A stretch of 64,000 nucleotides of DNA from Brevibacterium aurantiacum (GCF_007558825.1 NZ_VLTK01000001.1:434001-498000), one strand, 5' to 3'; positions 45,177-55,015 are shown, counted from the first letter of the stretch. The notes: a model not told the origin generated them from the letters alone. Numbers and translations: made by a program.

Positions 45177-45218
45177 CGACGGAGGCGACCCGGGTTTCAC
45201 CCCAAGTCGCCTCCGTCG
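45177..45218. terminator. Terminator after the BCCT gene
   Basis: CGACGGAGGCGAC and its perfect 13-base complement with a 16-base loop, 30 bp past the BCCT stop and 121 bp before the aldolase start on the same strand. Confidence 0.82.
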
Positions 45219-45247
45219 TTTCGGCAGTGCCGTCTGTGGCCGGCTGC

Positions 45248-47128
45248 CTAGTGAACGCCTTTGGACCTCCGGCCCTCCTTGGGCGTCCTGCCCAGGACAC
45301 CCTTGGTCCGCGACAAGCGGTAGTCGATGCGGGCATCGACCTTATCGCCGAGGTACTCGTCGAAGTCATCGGCGATGTGTTCACCGACCTCGTGGTAACG
45401 CTGTCCGGTCTCGATCTCTCGGGTTCGAGCGGCTTCGAGCTGGAATGCCCGCACCGTGGAAACCGCGATCAGTATCAGAATGATGCTGAACGGCAGTGCC
45501 GTCGCCAGTGAGGCCGCCTGCAGTGCGCCCAGCCCGCCTGCCAGGAGCAGACCGATCGCCAGCGCTCCTTCAAGTCCGGCCCACAGAACACGCGACCACA
45601 CTGGGGGATTCGGATGTCCGCCCGAGGCGAGCATGTCGACGACCAGCGAACCGGAATCCGATGAGGTGATGAAGAAGATCGCCACCAGAATGATGGCCAC
45701 TGCAGAGAGCACACCGCCCATGGGAAGAGAGCCGAGCACGTCGAAGAGCACCTTCTCAGCTACGACGCCGTCTTCCGGATCGACGAGTCCGCCGTCACCG
45801 AAGAGCTCCTGGTAGATTCCCGTACCGCCGAGTGCGGCGAACCAGATGAACCCGACGACAGTGGGCACGAGGAGAACACCGGCGATGAACTCGCGCACGG
45901 TCCGTCCACGCGAAATGCGTGCGATGAACACGCCGACGAAAGGCGCCCAGGAGATCCACCAGCCCCAGTAGAAGATGGTCCAGCTCGAGGCCCATGTCGC
46001 TCCCTCTTCGCCGGTGTAGGCACCGACGTCGAAGGTCATGTTGAAGAAGTTCGCGAGATAGACGCCGAGGGATTCGATGAGGTTCTGGAACAGGAACAGG
46101 GTGGGTCCGAGCAGCAGCACGGCGATGAGAAGCAGCCCCGCCATCGACAGGTTGATGTTCGAGAGCCATTTGATTCCTGCACCGACGCCCGAGATGACGG
46201 ACAGTGTCGCCAGGAAGGTGATGATGACGATGAGGATGACGAGGAACATATTGTCGAAGTCATCAACAAGGCCGATCTCCTGGAGACCGGACGAGATCTG
46301 CTGAACTCCCAAGCCGAGAGAGGTCGCAATGCCGAACACGGTGCCGAAGATGGCGAGGATGTCGATGACATCGCCCATCCATCCCTTGACGCGGTGTCCC
46401 AGCAGTGGCTCCAGCGCCCACCGGATCGAGACCGGGCGACCACGACGGTGGATCGCATAGGCCAGCGCCAGACCGATCACGGCATAGATCGCCCAGGGGT
46501 GCAGACCCCAGTGCACGAAGGTCTGCGCCATCGCCAGCTTGGAGATATCAGCTTCGCTGCCCGACCAGCCCGGCTTGGGGTCAGAGGTGGCGTAGGACAG
46601 CGGCTCGCCGACACCGTAGAAGACCAGGCCGATGCCCATGCCGGCGGCGAAGAGCATCGCGAACCAGGAGAAGACACCGAATTCGGGCTTCTCTCCGTCT
46701 CGACCGAGCGTGATCTTTCCGAACTTCGAGAATCCGAGTGCGATGGAGAAGATGACGAAGGCACCGATGACGAGCATGTAGTACCAACCGAGGTCAGCAA
46801 CGATCCAGTCGTTGATGCTCGTGAGGACCTTGTTGGTGCCATCGGGCAGGACGATCGCCAGCAGTGCGACCGCCAGAATGGTGATCAGGGAGGGCCAGAA
46901 GACGGCTGGGGCGATCATCCCCTTGCCGATGCGCACACCTTGAGCACGCAGTTTGGCGGTGATCGCGTCATCGTCATCGCTCTCGGAGATCGATACATTC
47001 CGGGGCAAATGCAGTCTGATCGGATCTGGCCCCTCGACCAACATATGCGGGTGGTCACGATCGCTTGTCGGCGCCGGGGCGGACGTTTCTTCCGCCCCAA
47101 CGTTCTCCTTCTCGTCGGATGTATCCAT
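45248..47128 (-). CDS. BCCT-family transporter (betaine/choline/carnitine type)
   Basis: A 626-residue carrier with a polar N-terminal tail of about 75 residues and a basic C-terminal tail, as in osmosensing BetP-like proteins. About 12 helices; the family hallmark is WTIFYWGWWISWAPFVGVFI followed by ARISRGRTVREFI, and GMGIGLVFYGVGEP lies in the first half. It would import glycine betaine or related compatible solutes with Na+ or H+. ATG 47128 follows AAAGG by 6 bases. Divergent from a UMF1-like MFS gene. Confidence 0.93.
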   Translation of the reverse strand: MDTSDEKENVGAEETSAPAPTSDRDHPHMLVEGPDPIRLHLPRNVSISESDDDDAITAKLRAQGVRIGKGMIAPAVFWPSLITILAVALLAIVLPDGTNKVLTSINDWIVADLGWYYMLVIGAFVIFSIALGFSKFGKITLGRDGEKPEFGVFSWFAMLFAAGMGIGLVFYGVGEPLSYATSDPKPGWSGSEADISKLAMAQTFVHWGLHPWAIYAVIGLALAYAIHRRGRPVSIRWALEPLLGHRVKGWMGDVIDILAIFGTVFGIATSLGLGVQQISSGLQEIGLVDDFDNMFLVILIVIITFLATLSVISGVGAGIKWLSNINLSMAGLLLIAVLLLGPTLFLFQNLIESLGVYLANFFNMTFDVGAYTGEEGATWASSWTIFYWGWWISWAPFVGVFIARISRGRTVREFIAGVLLVPTVVGFIWFAALGGTGIYQELFGDGGLVDPEDGVVAEKVLFDVLGSLPMGGVLSAVAIILVAIFFITSSDSGSLVVDMLASGGHPNPPVWSRVLWAGLEGALAIGLLLAGGLGALQAASLATALPFSIILILIAVSTVRAFQLEAARTREIETGQRYHEVGEHIADDFDEYLGDKVDARIDYRLSRTKGVLGRTPKEGRRSKGVH

Positions 47129-47296
47129 GAGGCCTTTCGGATTGAGTGGACGTGAACGTCAATCCACTCTGCCGCACCACACCATTGCTATCAAGCTATT
47201 CCCAGAAAACTGTCCGAAAAGTCCGCATATTCACAGCTCAACGGTTGGCCCCGGTCACCGACAGCTGCGCCGACAATGATTGCGTACAGTTCAACC

Positions 47297-48616
47297 ATGG
47301 AGACACAAGCGAGCACCCGTGGGAGTCCCCGGTTCAGAATTCTCAGCTGGGCACTCTGGGATTGGGGATCGGCCTCCTTCAACGCCGTCATCATCACCTT
47401 CGTCTTCGCCCCCTATCTGACGAAGAGTGTGGCAGCGACCGAAGAGGCCGGGTCTTCGGCCCTGGGCTGGTCGACGGCAGCGGCCGGGCTGATCATCGCT
47501 CTCGTGGCTCCGGCCGCGGGCACCCGAGCCGATGCCGGCGGGCGGCACAAGCTGTGGCTGGGAGTCCACACCGGAATAGTCATCCTCACGATGTTCGGGC
47601 TCTTCTTCGTCCGCGACTCCCCCGACTACCTGTGGCTGGGCCTCCTCCTCATCGCCATGGGCAGCGTGTTCTTTGAATTCGCCGAGGTCTCCTACAACGG
47701 CATCATGGTCCGCATCACCCAGCCTGACAATGTCGGGAAGGTCTCCGGCTTCGGCTGGGGCATGGGCTACGCCGGCGGCCTCGTGCTCCTCGTCATCCTT
47801 CTCGTCCTCGTGATCCAGCCCGAAGTGGGGCTCTTCGGTGCCGGTGATGAGGACGGCTTGAGATTCCGAGTCGTCGCAGCCCTCTCTGCGGTCTGGTTCG
47901 CGATCTTCGCCCTGCCTGTGATGTTCACCGCGCCGAGCGCCAAGGTCGCGAGCCCATCGTCGAGACACCCGATCAAGGCGTTCATCGCCGACTACGGCGC
48001 GCTGGTCCGACGCCTCGTTCGGATGTGGAAGGAAGAGCACCAGACGCTGCGGTTCTTCATCGCCTCGGCTGTGTTCCGCGACGGGCTGGCCGCGATCTTC
48101 GCGTTCGCCGGTGTCCTCGCAGCGGGCAGCTACGGCTTCTCCCCCTCGGAGATCATCATTCTGGGCGTGGCCGCCAACGTCGCGGCCGGCACGGGTGCCA
48201 TGATCGCCGGCTACTTCGATGACCGCCTCGGACCGAAGCCCGTCATCATCACCGGGCTCATCATCATCCTCGTCGGCGGCTTGCCGATCCTCTTCAGCGA
48301 TACCGCAGCCGTGTTCTGGGTCTGCGCGCTCGTCCTCAGCTTCTGCGTCGGACCTGTGCAGGCCTCGAGCAGGTCCTTCCTGGCCAGGATTACCCCACCC
48401 GAACGGGCCGGAGAGAACTTCGGGCTCTACGCCACGACCGGTCGCGCCGTGAGCTTCCTAGGCCCGGCCATGTTCGCGGTCTCGATCTCCATCTTCGGAT
48501 TCCAGCGGGCCGGGACTCTGGGCATCCTCCTCGTGCTCTTCATCGGACTGCTCCTCATCATCCCGGTCAGGCCCGATGCCCCGCGCCGCTCGATGCAGGC
48601 ACAGGTCGGGGTGTGA
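47297..48616 (+). CDS. MFS transporter, UMF1/Atg22-like
   Basis: A 439-residue, 12-helix carrier of the UMF1 (vacuole effluxer Atg22-like) group: WALWDWGSASFNAVIITFVF at the start, ALVAPAAGTRADAGGRHKLW and FGLYATTGRAVSFLGPAMF later. Substrate unknown, perhaps amino acids or organic compounds. The ATG at 47297 lies 6 bases after a -10-like TACAGT (47285), so the mRNA is probably leaderless; an ATG seven codons upstream would overlap this element. The stop codon lies inside a 15-bp unit that is repeated four times. Confidence 0.85.
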   Translation: METQASTRGSPRFRILSWALWDWGSASFNAVIITFVFAPYLTKSVAATEEAGSSALGWSTAAAGLIIALVAPAAGTRADAGGRHKLWLGVHTGIVILTMFGLFFVRDSPDYLWLGLLLIAMGSVFFEFAEVSYNGIMVRITQPDNVGKVSGFGWGMGYAGGLVLLVILLVLVIQPEVGLFGAGDEDGLRFRVVAALSAVWFAIFALPVMFTAPSAKVASPSSRHPIKAFIADYGALVRRLVRMWKEEHQTLRFFIASAVFRDGLAAIFAFAGVLAAGSYGFSPSEIIILGVAANVAAGTGAMIAGYFDDRLGPKPVIITGLIIILVGGLPILFSDTAAVFWVCALVLSFCVGPVQASSRSFLARITPPERAGENFGLYATTGRAVSFLGPAMFAVSISIFGFQRAGTLGILLVLFIGLLLIIPVRPDAPRRSMQAQVGV

Positions 48617-48670
48617 AGCCTCGGGGTGTGAAGCGTCGGGGTGTGAAGCGTCGAGGTGTGAAGCCTCGGA
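48611..48670. repeat. Four tandem 15-bp repeats containing the stop codon
   Basis: Units of the form GTGTGAAGCSTCGRG (last unit ending GGA) occur four times without gaps. The first contains the real stop of the MFS gene, and each further unit repeats an in-frame TGA. The TGAAGCG core is shared with the 20-bp tandem repeats at 13727. Confidence 0.85.
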
Positions 48671-48688
48671 GCACTCCTTCATAGGGAC

Positions 48689-48748
48689 AACGGTTGGTAT
48701 GTTCTCTTCGATCTGAGCACGATGATCGAAGAGAACATACCAACCGTT
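48689..48748. repeat. 60-bp perfect hairpin, copy 2 (convergent intergenic)
   Basis: Perfect 25-base arms (48689-48713 and 48724-48748) with a 10-base loop. The outer stem AACGGTTGGTATGTTCT matches the hairpin at 13661 except for two paired changes. It lies between the convergent MFS and SRPBCC genes; no T-tract. Confidence 0.75.
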
Positions 48749-48771
48749 TACGCATCCCGCACCTGCCTGCT

Positions 48772-49260
48772 TCAGCCTTTGGCCAGCAGCTCGTCGATCT
48801 GGTTGATCGCTCCGGTCGAGCCTTCGACGACGCCCATGTCGAGTACGGTCTTCAGACCCTCAAGGGAGTCGAAGGCTGATTCGTAGGTGACGCGAGTTCC
48901 GCCCTCGATCGCTTCGAAGGTGTAGGTGTTGGTGCTGCCCGGCATCGATTCGACTGCGTTGAAGTCTTCGTCCGCGAAGTAGTCGCGAAAGACGAAGCGT
49001 GCGGGCTCCTCCACCGAGGATACTTCCCAGAGACCACAGAACTTCTCACCCTCTGGGCTGGTCATGTAGTAGGTGACCCTGCCGCCAGGGGTCAGCGAGT
49101 GGTCGACGACCGTGGCCGGATAGGTGGGTGGCCCCCAGACTCGCTCCAACTGGCGCGGGTCGGCGTAAACCTCCCAGACTCGCTCCGGCGTCGCCGCGAA
49201 TTCAGCGACCATCGACAGGGTCAGCGTCTCCTCATCATGGGTGGTTTCTAGAAGTGGCAT
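48772..49260 (-). CDS. SRPBCC/AHSA1-domain protein
   Basis: A 162-residue START-like protein: MVAEFAATPERVWEVYADPR, LERVWGPPTYPATV, LTPGGRVTYYMTSPEG and EGGTRVTYESAF are typical of the AHSA1 family. It is the downstream partner of the ArsR gene at 49312 (51-bp gap), the second such pair in this window, but with less than 30% identity by eye to the SRPBCC protein at 23993. Ligand unknown. Confidence 0.87.
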   Translation of the reverse strand: MPLLETTHDEETLTLSMVAEFAATPERVWEVYADPRQLERVWGPPTYPATVVDHSLTPGGRVTYYMTSPEGEKFCGLWEVSSVEEPARFVFRDYFADEDFNAVESMPGSTNTYTFEAIEGGTRVTYESAFDSLEGLKTVLDMGVVEGSTGAINQIDELLAKG

Positions 49261-49311
49261 AGCTTCTCCTCGAATGTCTCATCTCCCGCCAGTTGACGGG
49301 ATCGGATCACT

Positions 49312-49653
49312 TCAGCGACCGGCAGCCTCGTCGTCGGCAAGCAGGTCATCGATGCGCGCGACTCTCGCACGCCACATGTCCTCGAGCTCGTTCAGCAGCG
49401 ACGCCACGGTGCGGATCCCGCTCATCTCGACTCGAGCGATCTGCGCCCTGCCGACTCGCCGCTTCGACACGAGTCCCGCGCGCTCGAGCACAGCCACGTG
49501 CTTCTGCACCCCCGCGAAGCTCATCTCATAGGAATCAGCGAGATCGGACACTGAAAGCTCTTCATCCATGACTCGCCGCATGATGTCCCGACGCGTCCGA
49601 TCGGCCAATGCCTGGAACATCGCATCCACCTGATCGTCCAGAAGTGCCTCCAT
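49312..49653 (-). CDS. ArsR-family regulator (SRPBCC-partner type)
   Basis: A 113-residue winged-helix repressor: VDAMFQALADRTRRDIMRRV, recognition part SDLADSYEMSFAGVQKHVAVLE and wing LVSKRRVGRAQIARV. No metal-binding cysteines. Its start ATG is about 7 bases after a TATTAT -10 element, so it is probably leaderless. A perfect palindrome fills the gap between its -35 and -10, strong evidence for autoregulation. Confidence 0.9.
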   Translation of the reverse strand: MEALLDDQVDAMFQALADRTRRDIMRRVMDEELSVSDLADSYEMSFAGVQKHVAVLERAGLVSKRRVGRAQIARVEMSGIRTVASLLNELEDMWRARVARIDDLLADDEAAGR

Positions 49654-49659
49654 GCATCA

Positions 49660-49687
49660 ATAATACAACCATATGGTTGTACGTCAA
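49660..49687 (-). promoter_or_regulatory. Promoter of arsR-2 with operator in the spacer
   Basis: On the minus strand TTGACG (49687-49682) and TATTAT (49665-49660) are 16 bp apart. The perfect 18-bp palindrome TACAACCATATGGTTGTA (49664-49681) occupies that spacer. This is a textbook repressor-controlled promoter. Confidence 0.8.
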
Positions 49688-49704
49688 GAATTACTTCCCA
49701 GCTA

Positions 49705-49755
49705 TTGACTCGTCGATTGAACACGCGTTTAATATTAAACATGCGTTCAACCCAC
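49705..49755 (+). promoter_or_regulatory. Promoter/operator of the TetR-ABC exporter operon
   Basis: TTGACT (49705) and a -10 at TTTAAT/TAATAT (49728-49735) are followed after 5-7 bases by the ATG, a leaderless arrangement. An imperfect palindrome (TTGAAC near 49718 to GTTCAA at 49746-49751, centre TTTAATATTAAA) covers the -10 and the start codon and is the likely TetR autoregulatory site. Confidence 0.7.
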
Positions 49756-50484
49756 GATGATTCGAGCTCGAAGCCCAATCGCTCCCCTCATATCTCTCCG
49801 GAGACGGCAGAGCGGATCCTCGGCGCCGCCGTCAAAGAGTTCGCCGAGCACGGATTCACGAAGACGACGATCCGCGGCATCGCCTCGTCGGCGGGAGTCT
49901 CCCCGGGACTCGTCATCCATCATTTCGGTTCGAAGGAAGGTCTGCGCACGGCCTGCGATGACCACGTCTTCTCCGCGATAGCCGAGGCGAAAGCGAAGAA
50001 TGCCGAATACGCCGTCCACGCCATGCAGATGATCTTCGACGACCCGGACATGAGCACGAAGATCGACTACCTCATGAAGTCCCTGCTCGATCCCAGCGAG
50101 CACGGCCAGCGCTACTTCGAGCACTATGTCGACCTGGTCGAGGACTACATCTCCCACGGCTTCGCAGGGTACGCCTTCCGCCAGAGCGACGACCCGCGTG
50201 GCCAGGCGGCGACGATCGCGACCCTCGCGCTCTCCCCGTCAATACTCGCTCAGCGGCTGCAGACTTCCCTGGGCACGAACAGTACGGCTGAGACGATGAC
50301 TCGCCTCGCGCCGCATCTCCTCGACCTCTATCTCAACGGCATCCTCTCAGCGACGCCCGAGGGTCAGCCCGATCCGTCGCAACCCGATCGTGCAGACACC
50401 GGACCTGTTTCCGACGTTGCCCGGCCTGATCGTGCAGACACAGATTCCGACCCCACCGACCCATTGGGAGGCGATCAATCATGA
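49741..50484 (+). CDS. TetR-family regulator of an ABC exporter
   Basis: A 247-residue repressor. The HTH is [20 protein letters not shown] followed by [20 protein letters not shown]. The C-terminal 40 residues contain a duplicated acidic motif ([12 protein letters not shown] / [11 protein letters not shown]). It overlaps the ATPase gene by 4 bases, so it is the first gene of a three-gene operon and probably senses the exported compound. ATG 49741 is fixed by the leaderless promoter. Confidence 0.9.
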   Translation: MRSTHDDSSSKPNRSPHISPETAERILGAAVKEFAEHGFTKTTIRGIASSAGVSPGLVIHHFGSKEGLRTACDDHVFSAIAEAKAKNAEYAVHAMQMIFDDPDMSTKIDYLMKSLLDPSEHGQRYFEHYVDLVEDYISHGFAGYAFRQSDDPRGQAATIATLALSPSILAQRLQTSLGTNSTAETMTRLAPHLLDLYLNGILSATPEGQPDPSQPDRADTGPVSDVARPDRADTDSDPTDPLGGDQS

Positions 50485-51464
50485 CCACCACGACGAGTAC
50501 CCCGAAACCCACCTCGGCGACCGCCGGCCACGACACCGCAGCCATCTCCATGCAGGATGTCGTCAAGAGCTACGGACACGTACGCGCGCTCGACGGGCTG
50601 ACGCTGGACGTCGCCCGCGGAGAGGTCCATGGCTTCCTGGGCCCGAACGGCGCCGGAAAGTCCACGACCATCCGGATTCTGCTCGGAATCCTCAAACATG
50701 ATTCGGGGCGCATCAGGCTCCTCGGGGAGGATCCGTGGGCGAAGGCGGTGTCGCTGCACCGCAGACTCGCCTATGTCCCCGGTGACGTCGAACTCTGGCC
50801 GAGCCTGACCGGCGGTGAGGCGATCGACCTGTTCGCCCGCCTGCGCGGCGGGGTCGACATCCGCAGACGCAACGAACTCATCGAGCGCTTCGACCTCGAC
50901 CCACGCAAGAAGGGCCGGACGTATTCGAAGGGAAACAGGCAGAAGGTCGCACTGATCTCCGCGCTGGCCTCACATGTCGACGTTCTGCTCCTCGATGAAC
51001 CGACGGCTGGCCTCGACCCACTCATGGAGGCCGTATTCCAACAGTGCATCAGAGAAGCCAAGGAGGAGGGCCGTACGGTACTGCTCTCGAGCCACATCCT
51101 GGCTCAGGTGGAGGCGCTGGCCGATCGGGTATCGATCATCAGGTCAGGACGGATCGTCGAATCCGGTGCCCTGGCCGACCTGCGCCACCTGTCGCGGACA
51201 ACTGTCACCGTGCAGGTGGAGACGGACATTCCGCAGCTGGTCACCATGCTCGGAGTCCACGATCTGGTCCGGGAGGGTGCGCAGCTGCACTTCAGCGCCG
51301 ACACCGCCGAACTCCCTGCCATCATGCGCGCCCTCGGCGAGCACGACATAAGGTCGCTGACAGCCACTCCCCCGACCCTCGAACAGCTGCTCCTGCGCCA
51401 CTACGGCGATTCCACCGAGAGCAGCGAACCCGCTGACGGAATCCTCGCAAGGGAGGAACCATGA
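50481..51464 (+). CDS. ABC transporter ATPase (drug-exporter type)
   Basis: A 327-residue ATPase of the DrrA/tetronasin-exporter kind: Walker [17 protein letters not shown], signature in the variant form [15 protein letters not shown], Walker [13 protein letters not shown], and the switch His in LLSSHILAQ. The C-terminal 80 residues form an accessory domain. It powers the permease encoded next (4-base overlap). Substrate unknown; likely a toxic or antibiotic compound. Confidence 0.92.
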   Translation: MTTTTSTPKPTSATAGHDTAAISMQDVVKSYGHVRALDGLTLDVARGEVHGFLGPNGAGKSTTIRILLGILKHDSGRIRLLGEDPWAKAVSLHRRLAYVPGDVELWPSLTGGEAIDLFARLRGGVDIRRRNELIERFDLDPRKKGRTYSKGNRQKVALISALASHVDVLLLDEPTAGLDPLMEAVFQQCIREAKEEGRTVLLSSHILAQVEALADRVSIIRSGRIVESGALADLRHLSRTTVTVQVETDIPQLVTMLGVHDLVREGAQLHFSADTAELPAIMRALGEHDIRSLTATPPTLEQLLLRHYGDSTESSEPADGILAREEP

Positions 51465-53167
51465 CTCTGCTGACGAGCGCCGACGGCGCCACCGGCCACA
51501 CAGGCGAGCCGCCCCATCGCACCCATCACGGACGACACAGCGAGGATCGTGTCGGTTCACAGGTGACAGGACTGCGGACTCTGCTGCGACTCATGATCAG
51601 ACGGGACCGATGGCGAGCGCCCATCTGGATCCTCAGCCTCGCCGCCCTCACCGCCTATTTCGCGAACGCGATCGCCGTGGTCATGGATGGCGACACTCTC
51701 GCATCGATGGTGGTATTCGCGAAGAATCCCGTCATGGGCCTCATCACCGACCCGGGCTATGGGATGGATGACATCACGATCCCGCGCTTCATCGTGGGCA
51801 TGTACGGGGTCTTCCTCATGCTCGGTGCCGCGCTGATGTCGATCACGACCATGACCCGCCACACTCGTGCCGAGGAGCAGACCGGTCGGGCGGAGCTGAT
51901 CCGTGCGAATGTCACCGGCCGCCACACGCAGCTCCTGGCAGCACTCGCTCTCACCCTGATCATGAACCTCCTGGCAGGGGCCCTCATGTCCCTGACGTTC
52001 TTCTTCTCCGAGGCGAAGCCCGAGCCGTTCTCCTCCGCGCTCCTCTTCGGTGTCAGCATCGCCGCAGCAGGGTGCGTGTTCGCTGCGATCTCTGCAGTCA
52101 CCGTGCAGCTGACCTCATTCGCCCGCGCAGCCTCGGGGATCGCCGGGGCGGTGCTGGCCGCGAGCTTCGTCGTCCGCGGACTCGGAGATATGTCGGCAGT
52201 CGCCGGCGGCGATCTCAAGTGGCTGTCCTGGCTCTCACCCTTGGGGTGGTCGCAACAGACGGCTCCGTACACCCTCGACCGGTGGGCTCCGCTTCTGCTG
52301 TCGCTGGCAGCCGTGACCGTCCTCGTTCCCGTGAGCCTGTTCCTGCAGTCCCGCCGTGATCTGTCGGCCGGTATCTTCGCCGATCGCCTCGGTCGTGCTC
52401 ACGCTTCGTCTGGACTGTCGACGAGCATCGGGCTGGCGCTGCGCCTGCAGCGGTCGAGTCTGCTCTGGTGGTCAATCGGAGTCTTCACCATGGCTGTCGT
52501 CTTCGGCTCCTTCACCGGAGCCATGAAAGAGGGGGCAGCGGGAATGCCGCAGGAGATCCTCGATCTCATGGGCGGTTCGCGCGGGATCGTCGACGGCTAC
52601 ATCGGCTACATGGCCCTCTACTTCGCCATGATCGTCTCCGCCTATGCGATCATCGCCGCTTCGGGTCTGCGGGCCGAGGAATCGGGTTTCCGCACGGAAC
52701 CGGTTCTCGCCACTGCTGTGGGGCGTGGCCGGTGGGTCCTGTCATGGACGCTCGTGACGCTGCTCGGCTCGCTCTGGCTCATGGTTCTGGCGGGTGCGGG
52801 CGAAGGACTGGGCGCGGCCACATCGACCGGTGACTGGTCGCTGCTGGGACCGGCAGTCCTCGGTCACCTCGCACAGACTCCCTCGATATGGGTCCTGCTC
52901 GGGCTGGCCCTCGCGCTCTACGGTTTCGCTCCGAGGCTGCAGGGATTGGTCTGGCTCGTCTTCGTCTACGGCGCAGGTATGGCCCTGTTCGGGCAGATGA
53001 TGCGTCTCGACGAGGCCGTCCTCAACACCTCCGTCTTCGTCCATATCGGCCAGTACCCGGCCCAGGATCTGGCCGCCGAGGCGGTCGTGGCCCTGACCGC
53101 GGCAACCGTGGTTCTCGTCGGGTTGGGGGTGCTCGGGTTCCGGAGGCGGGACCTCATGACGGCGTGA
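51461..53167 (+). CDS. ABC exporter permease (12-helix, polyketide/tetronasin type)
   Basis: A 568-residue membrane protein with about 12 helices in two related halves ([20 protein letters not shown] at the start of the first; [20 protein letters not shown] at the second), the layout of the actinobacterial antibiotic exporters. Conserved [20 protein letters not shown] matches the family loop, and its counterpart is [20 protein letters not shown]. Works with the upstream ATPase. Final gene of the operon. Confidence 0.9.
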   Translation: MTLLTSADGATGHTGEPPHRTHHGRHSEDRVGSQVTGLRTLLRLMIRRDRWRAPIWILSLAALTAYFANAIAVVMDGDTLASMVVFAKNPVMGLITDPGYGMDDITIPRFIVGMYGVFLMLGAALMSITTMTRHTRAEEQTGRAELIRANVTGRHTQLLAALALTLIMNLLAGALMSLTFFFSEAKPEPFSSALLFGVSIAAAGCVFAAISAVTVQLTSFARAASGIAGAVLAASFVVRGLGDMSAVAGGDLKWLSWLSPLGWSQQTAPYTLDRWAPLLLSLAAVTVLVPVSLFLQSRRDLSAGIFADRLGRAHASSGLSTSIGLALRLQRSSLLWWSIGVFTMAVVFGSFTGAMKEGAAGMPQEILDLMGGSRGIVDGYIGYMALYFAMIVSAYAIIAASGLRAEESGFRTEPVLATAVGRGRWVLSWTLVTLLGSLWLMVLAGAGEGLGAATSTGDWSLLGPAVLGHLAQTPSIWVLLGLALALYGFAPRLQGLVWLVFVYGAGMALFGQMMRLDEAVLNTSVFVHIGQYPAQDLAAEAVVALTAATVVLVGLGVLGFRRRDLMTA

Positions 53168-53282
53168 CGACCGGGCCGAAGGGCAGAGACGAGCCCAAGC
53201 GAGATGAATTCGTCACCTTCAGATGACCCCGGGACGATCTATCCTGAGAACACCGTGTGCCGCTTCGACGAAAGCAATCCCA

Positions 53283-54995
53283 ATGACGAGAAACCCCTCC
53301 ACACATGGCCCGGACATTGCCGTCCTCGGCTCAGGAGCATCCGGCACTCACGGGCTGCTCCGGATCCTCACCCGCCTGACCGACCGGGAGTCATCGGTCG
53401 ATGACGTGATCCGCATCGCCGTGATCGATCGTGATCACCAGTTCCACTCCGGCATCCCCTACGGTCACCGTTCCGGGCGGTCCTCTCTGCTGATCTCGGC
53501 ATTGGAGAGTTTCCTTCCAGACCGTGAACGCCGCGAATTCATCAGCTGGCTGGAGGACAGACGAGAGGAGATGCTCGACTGGGCCAGCGACGGTCAAACC
53601 CCCGACTCGCCTCTGGCGGCAGCCATGGAACGCGACTGGATCCTTCGCCATGAGGATGAGGTGCGCGACGGGCGATGGGATGAGCTCTATCTTCCACGAA
53701 GACTCTACGGTCAGTATCTGTCGGAGCTTGTTGAGCACGCCGTCGAAGCAGCCCGGGGACTCGTCGAGGTCGACTTCGTCCATGCCGATGTCAATGAGGT
53801 CATAGGCGACGGCGGTGGCGGGGTCCACCTGCGCGAACGCGGCAGCGATGGTCGGGTGCAGTTCGAGCTCCACGCGCATTCCGTGCTGTTGGCCATCGGT
53901 TCACCCCCGGTACGAGATCTCGACGTTTCCAGTGCCCCGATTCTCGCCGGACCGAACACAGGTGCTGCCGGGCAGTCGAGCATCGACGACCTTCTCGGGA
54001 TGGGGCTGGTCACCGACATCCACACTCCCGAGATCGAGCACGTGATCGAGAAGATCACGGTGCGTCTCGAGTCCCTGCCAGTCGAGAAGCGGACGATTCT
54101 GCTGATCGGCGGGAACGCCGATGCTCTTGAGTTCCTGCTCGCATCACACAGGCTCAGGCAGGACACCGGCACCCGACTCTTCGTCCTCTCCTCGCGGGGT
54201 CGTCCTCACTATTGGCACCATGACCGTCAAGGCGAGCGGGCCTCGACGCCGATCCTCGACCGACTGTTCGAGACCGCCGAGGCTGGAGCTCCTCTGCGCG
54301 CTCGAGACCTGCATGAAGCAGTGCGCGCTGAACTCACAGCGGCGCTGACCCACGGAAACGTCAACTCGACAATCGCGGCACTCATCGCTGCAGTCGGTTC
54401 ATCCCTGCGATATATGAACGATTTCGAGCTGTACTCGATGGCCACCGACCACGGAGTCGCCATCTCCGATCTGCTGCGCCGCGCAGGCGGCGACTCTCTC
54501 GATTTCCTCACCGACGGCATCGCGGACGGCACCATCACCTGCATACCCGGACGGTTCCGCGAAGCACATGTTCGCGAGGACATGCTGTTCGCCACCGTGG
54601 ATCAGCTTCCGGGTGTGACGCCGGCCTCAGGCACAGTCACCTCACACGACGAGGCTTCGGGCGGCCCGGGCCGTGGATACGCTGTGATCGTCAATGGGAC
54701 CGGTTTCGAGCGGGTGACAGACACCCGCTCCCCGCTGCTGCGGCAGATGCTCGGCTCGGGCACCGTCCGTGCTTCAGCATCGAGGACCGGACTTGCCCTG
54801 AATGAGAAGTTCCAAGCGGCGCCGGGCATCTTCGTCCTCGGACCGCTGATCGCCGGGCACCATGGCGGTGGCTCCGCCTATTGGCATATCGAGAGCGTGG
54901 CCCGGATCATCCAGCTCGCGGACGCAGTCGCCGAGCGCCTCGTCACTGAAGCCATCAGCAAACGCTCGATCAGACAGGGACTGCTCACTCCCTGA
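53283..54995 (+). CDS. FAD/NAD(P)-binding protein (HpyO/PF13454-like)
   Basis: A 570-residue flavoprotein-like enzyme. The dinucleotide fold reads DIAVLGSGASGTHGLLRIL; the conserved family loop FHSGIPYGHRSG and the second Rossmann strand TILLIGGNADALEFLLA are clear, as is the C-terminal FVLGPLIAGHHGGG. Members are uncharacterised oxidoreductases, sometimes in natural-product loci. ATG 53283 is preferred; a -10-like TATCCT lies at 53240. It may be read from its own promoter 115 bp after the exporter. Confidence 0.78.
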   Translation: MTRNPSTHGPDIAVLGSGASGTHGLLRILTRLTDRESSVDDVIRIAVIDRDHQFHSGIPYGHRSGRSSLLISALESFLPDRERREFISWLEDRREEMLDWASDGQTPDSPLAAAMERDWILRHEDEVRDGRWDELYLPRRLYGQYLSELVEHAVEAARGLVEVDFVHADVNEVIGDGGGGVHLRERGSDGRVQFELHAHSVLLAIGSPPVRDLDVSSAPILAGPNTGAAGQSSIDDLLGMGLVTDIHTPEIEHVIEKITVRLESLPVEKRTILLIGGNADALEFLLASHRLRQDTGTRLFVLSSRGRPHYWHHDRQGERASTPILDRLFETAEAGAPLRARDLHEAVRAELTAALTHGNVNSTIAALIAAVGSSLRYMNDFELYSMATDHGVAISDLLRRAGGDSLDFLTDGIADGTITCIPGRFREAHVREDMLFATVDQLPGVTPASGTVTSHDEASGGPGRGYAVIVNGTGFERVTDTRSPLLRQMLGSGTVRASASRTGLALNEKFQAAPGIFVLGPLIAGHHGGGSAYWHIESVARIIQLADAVAERLVTEAISKRSIRQGLLTP

Positions 54996-55015
54996 CGCCG
55001 TGCCCTCTCCAGTGC

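Noticed and set aside
13661..48748. The two 60-bp hairpins as ends of one large transposon
   Set aside because: The 35 kb between them holds ordinary operons and no transposase or integrase, and each hairpin is a complete palindrome by itself.
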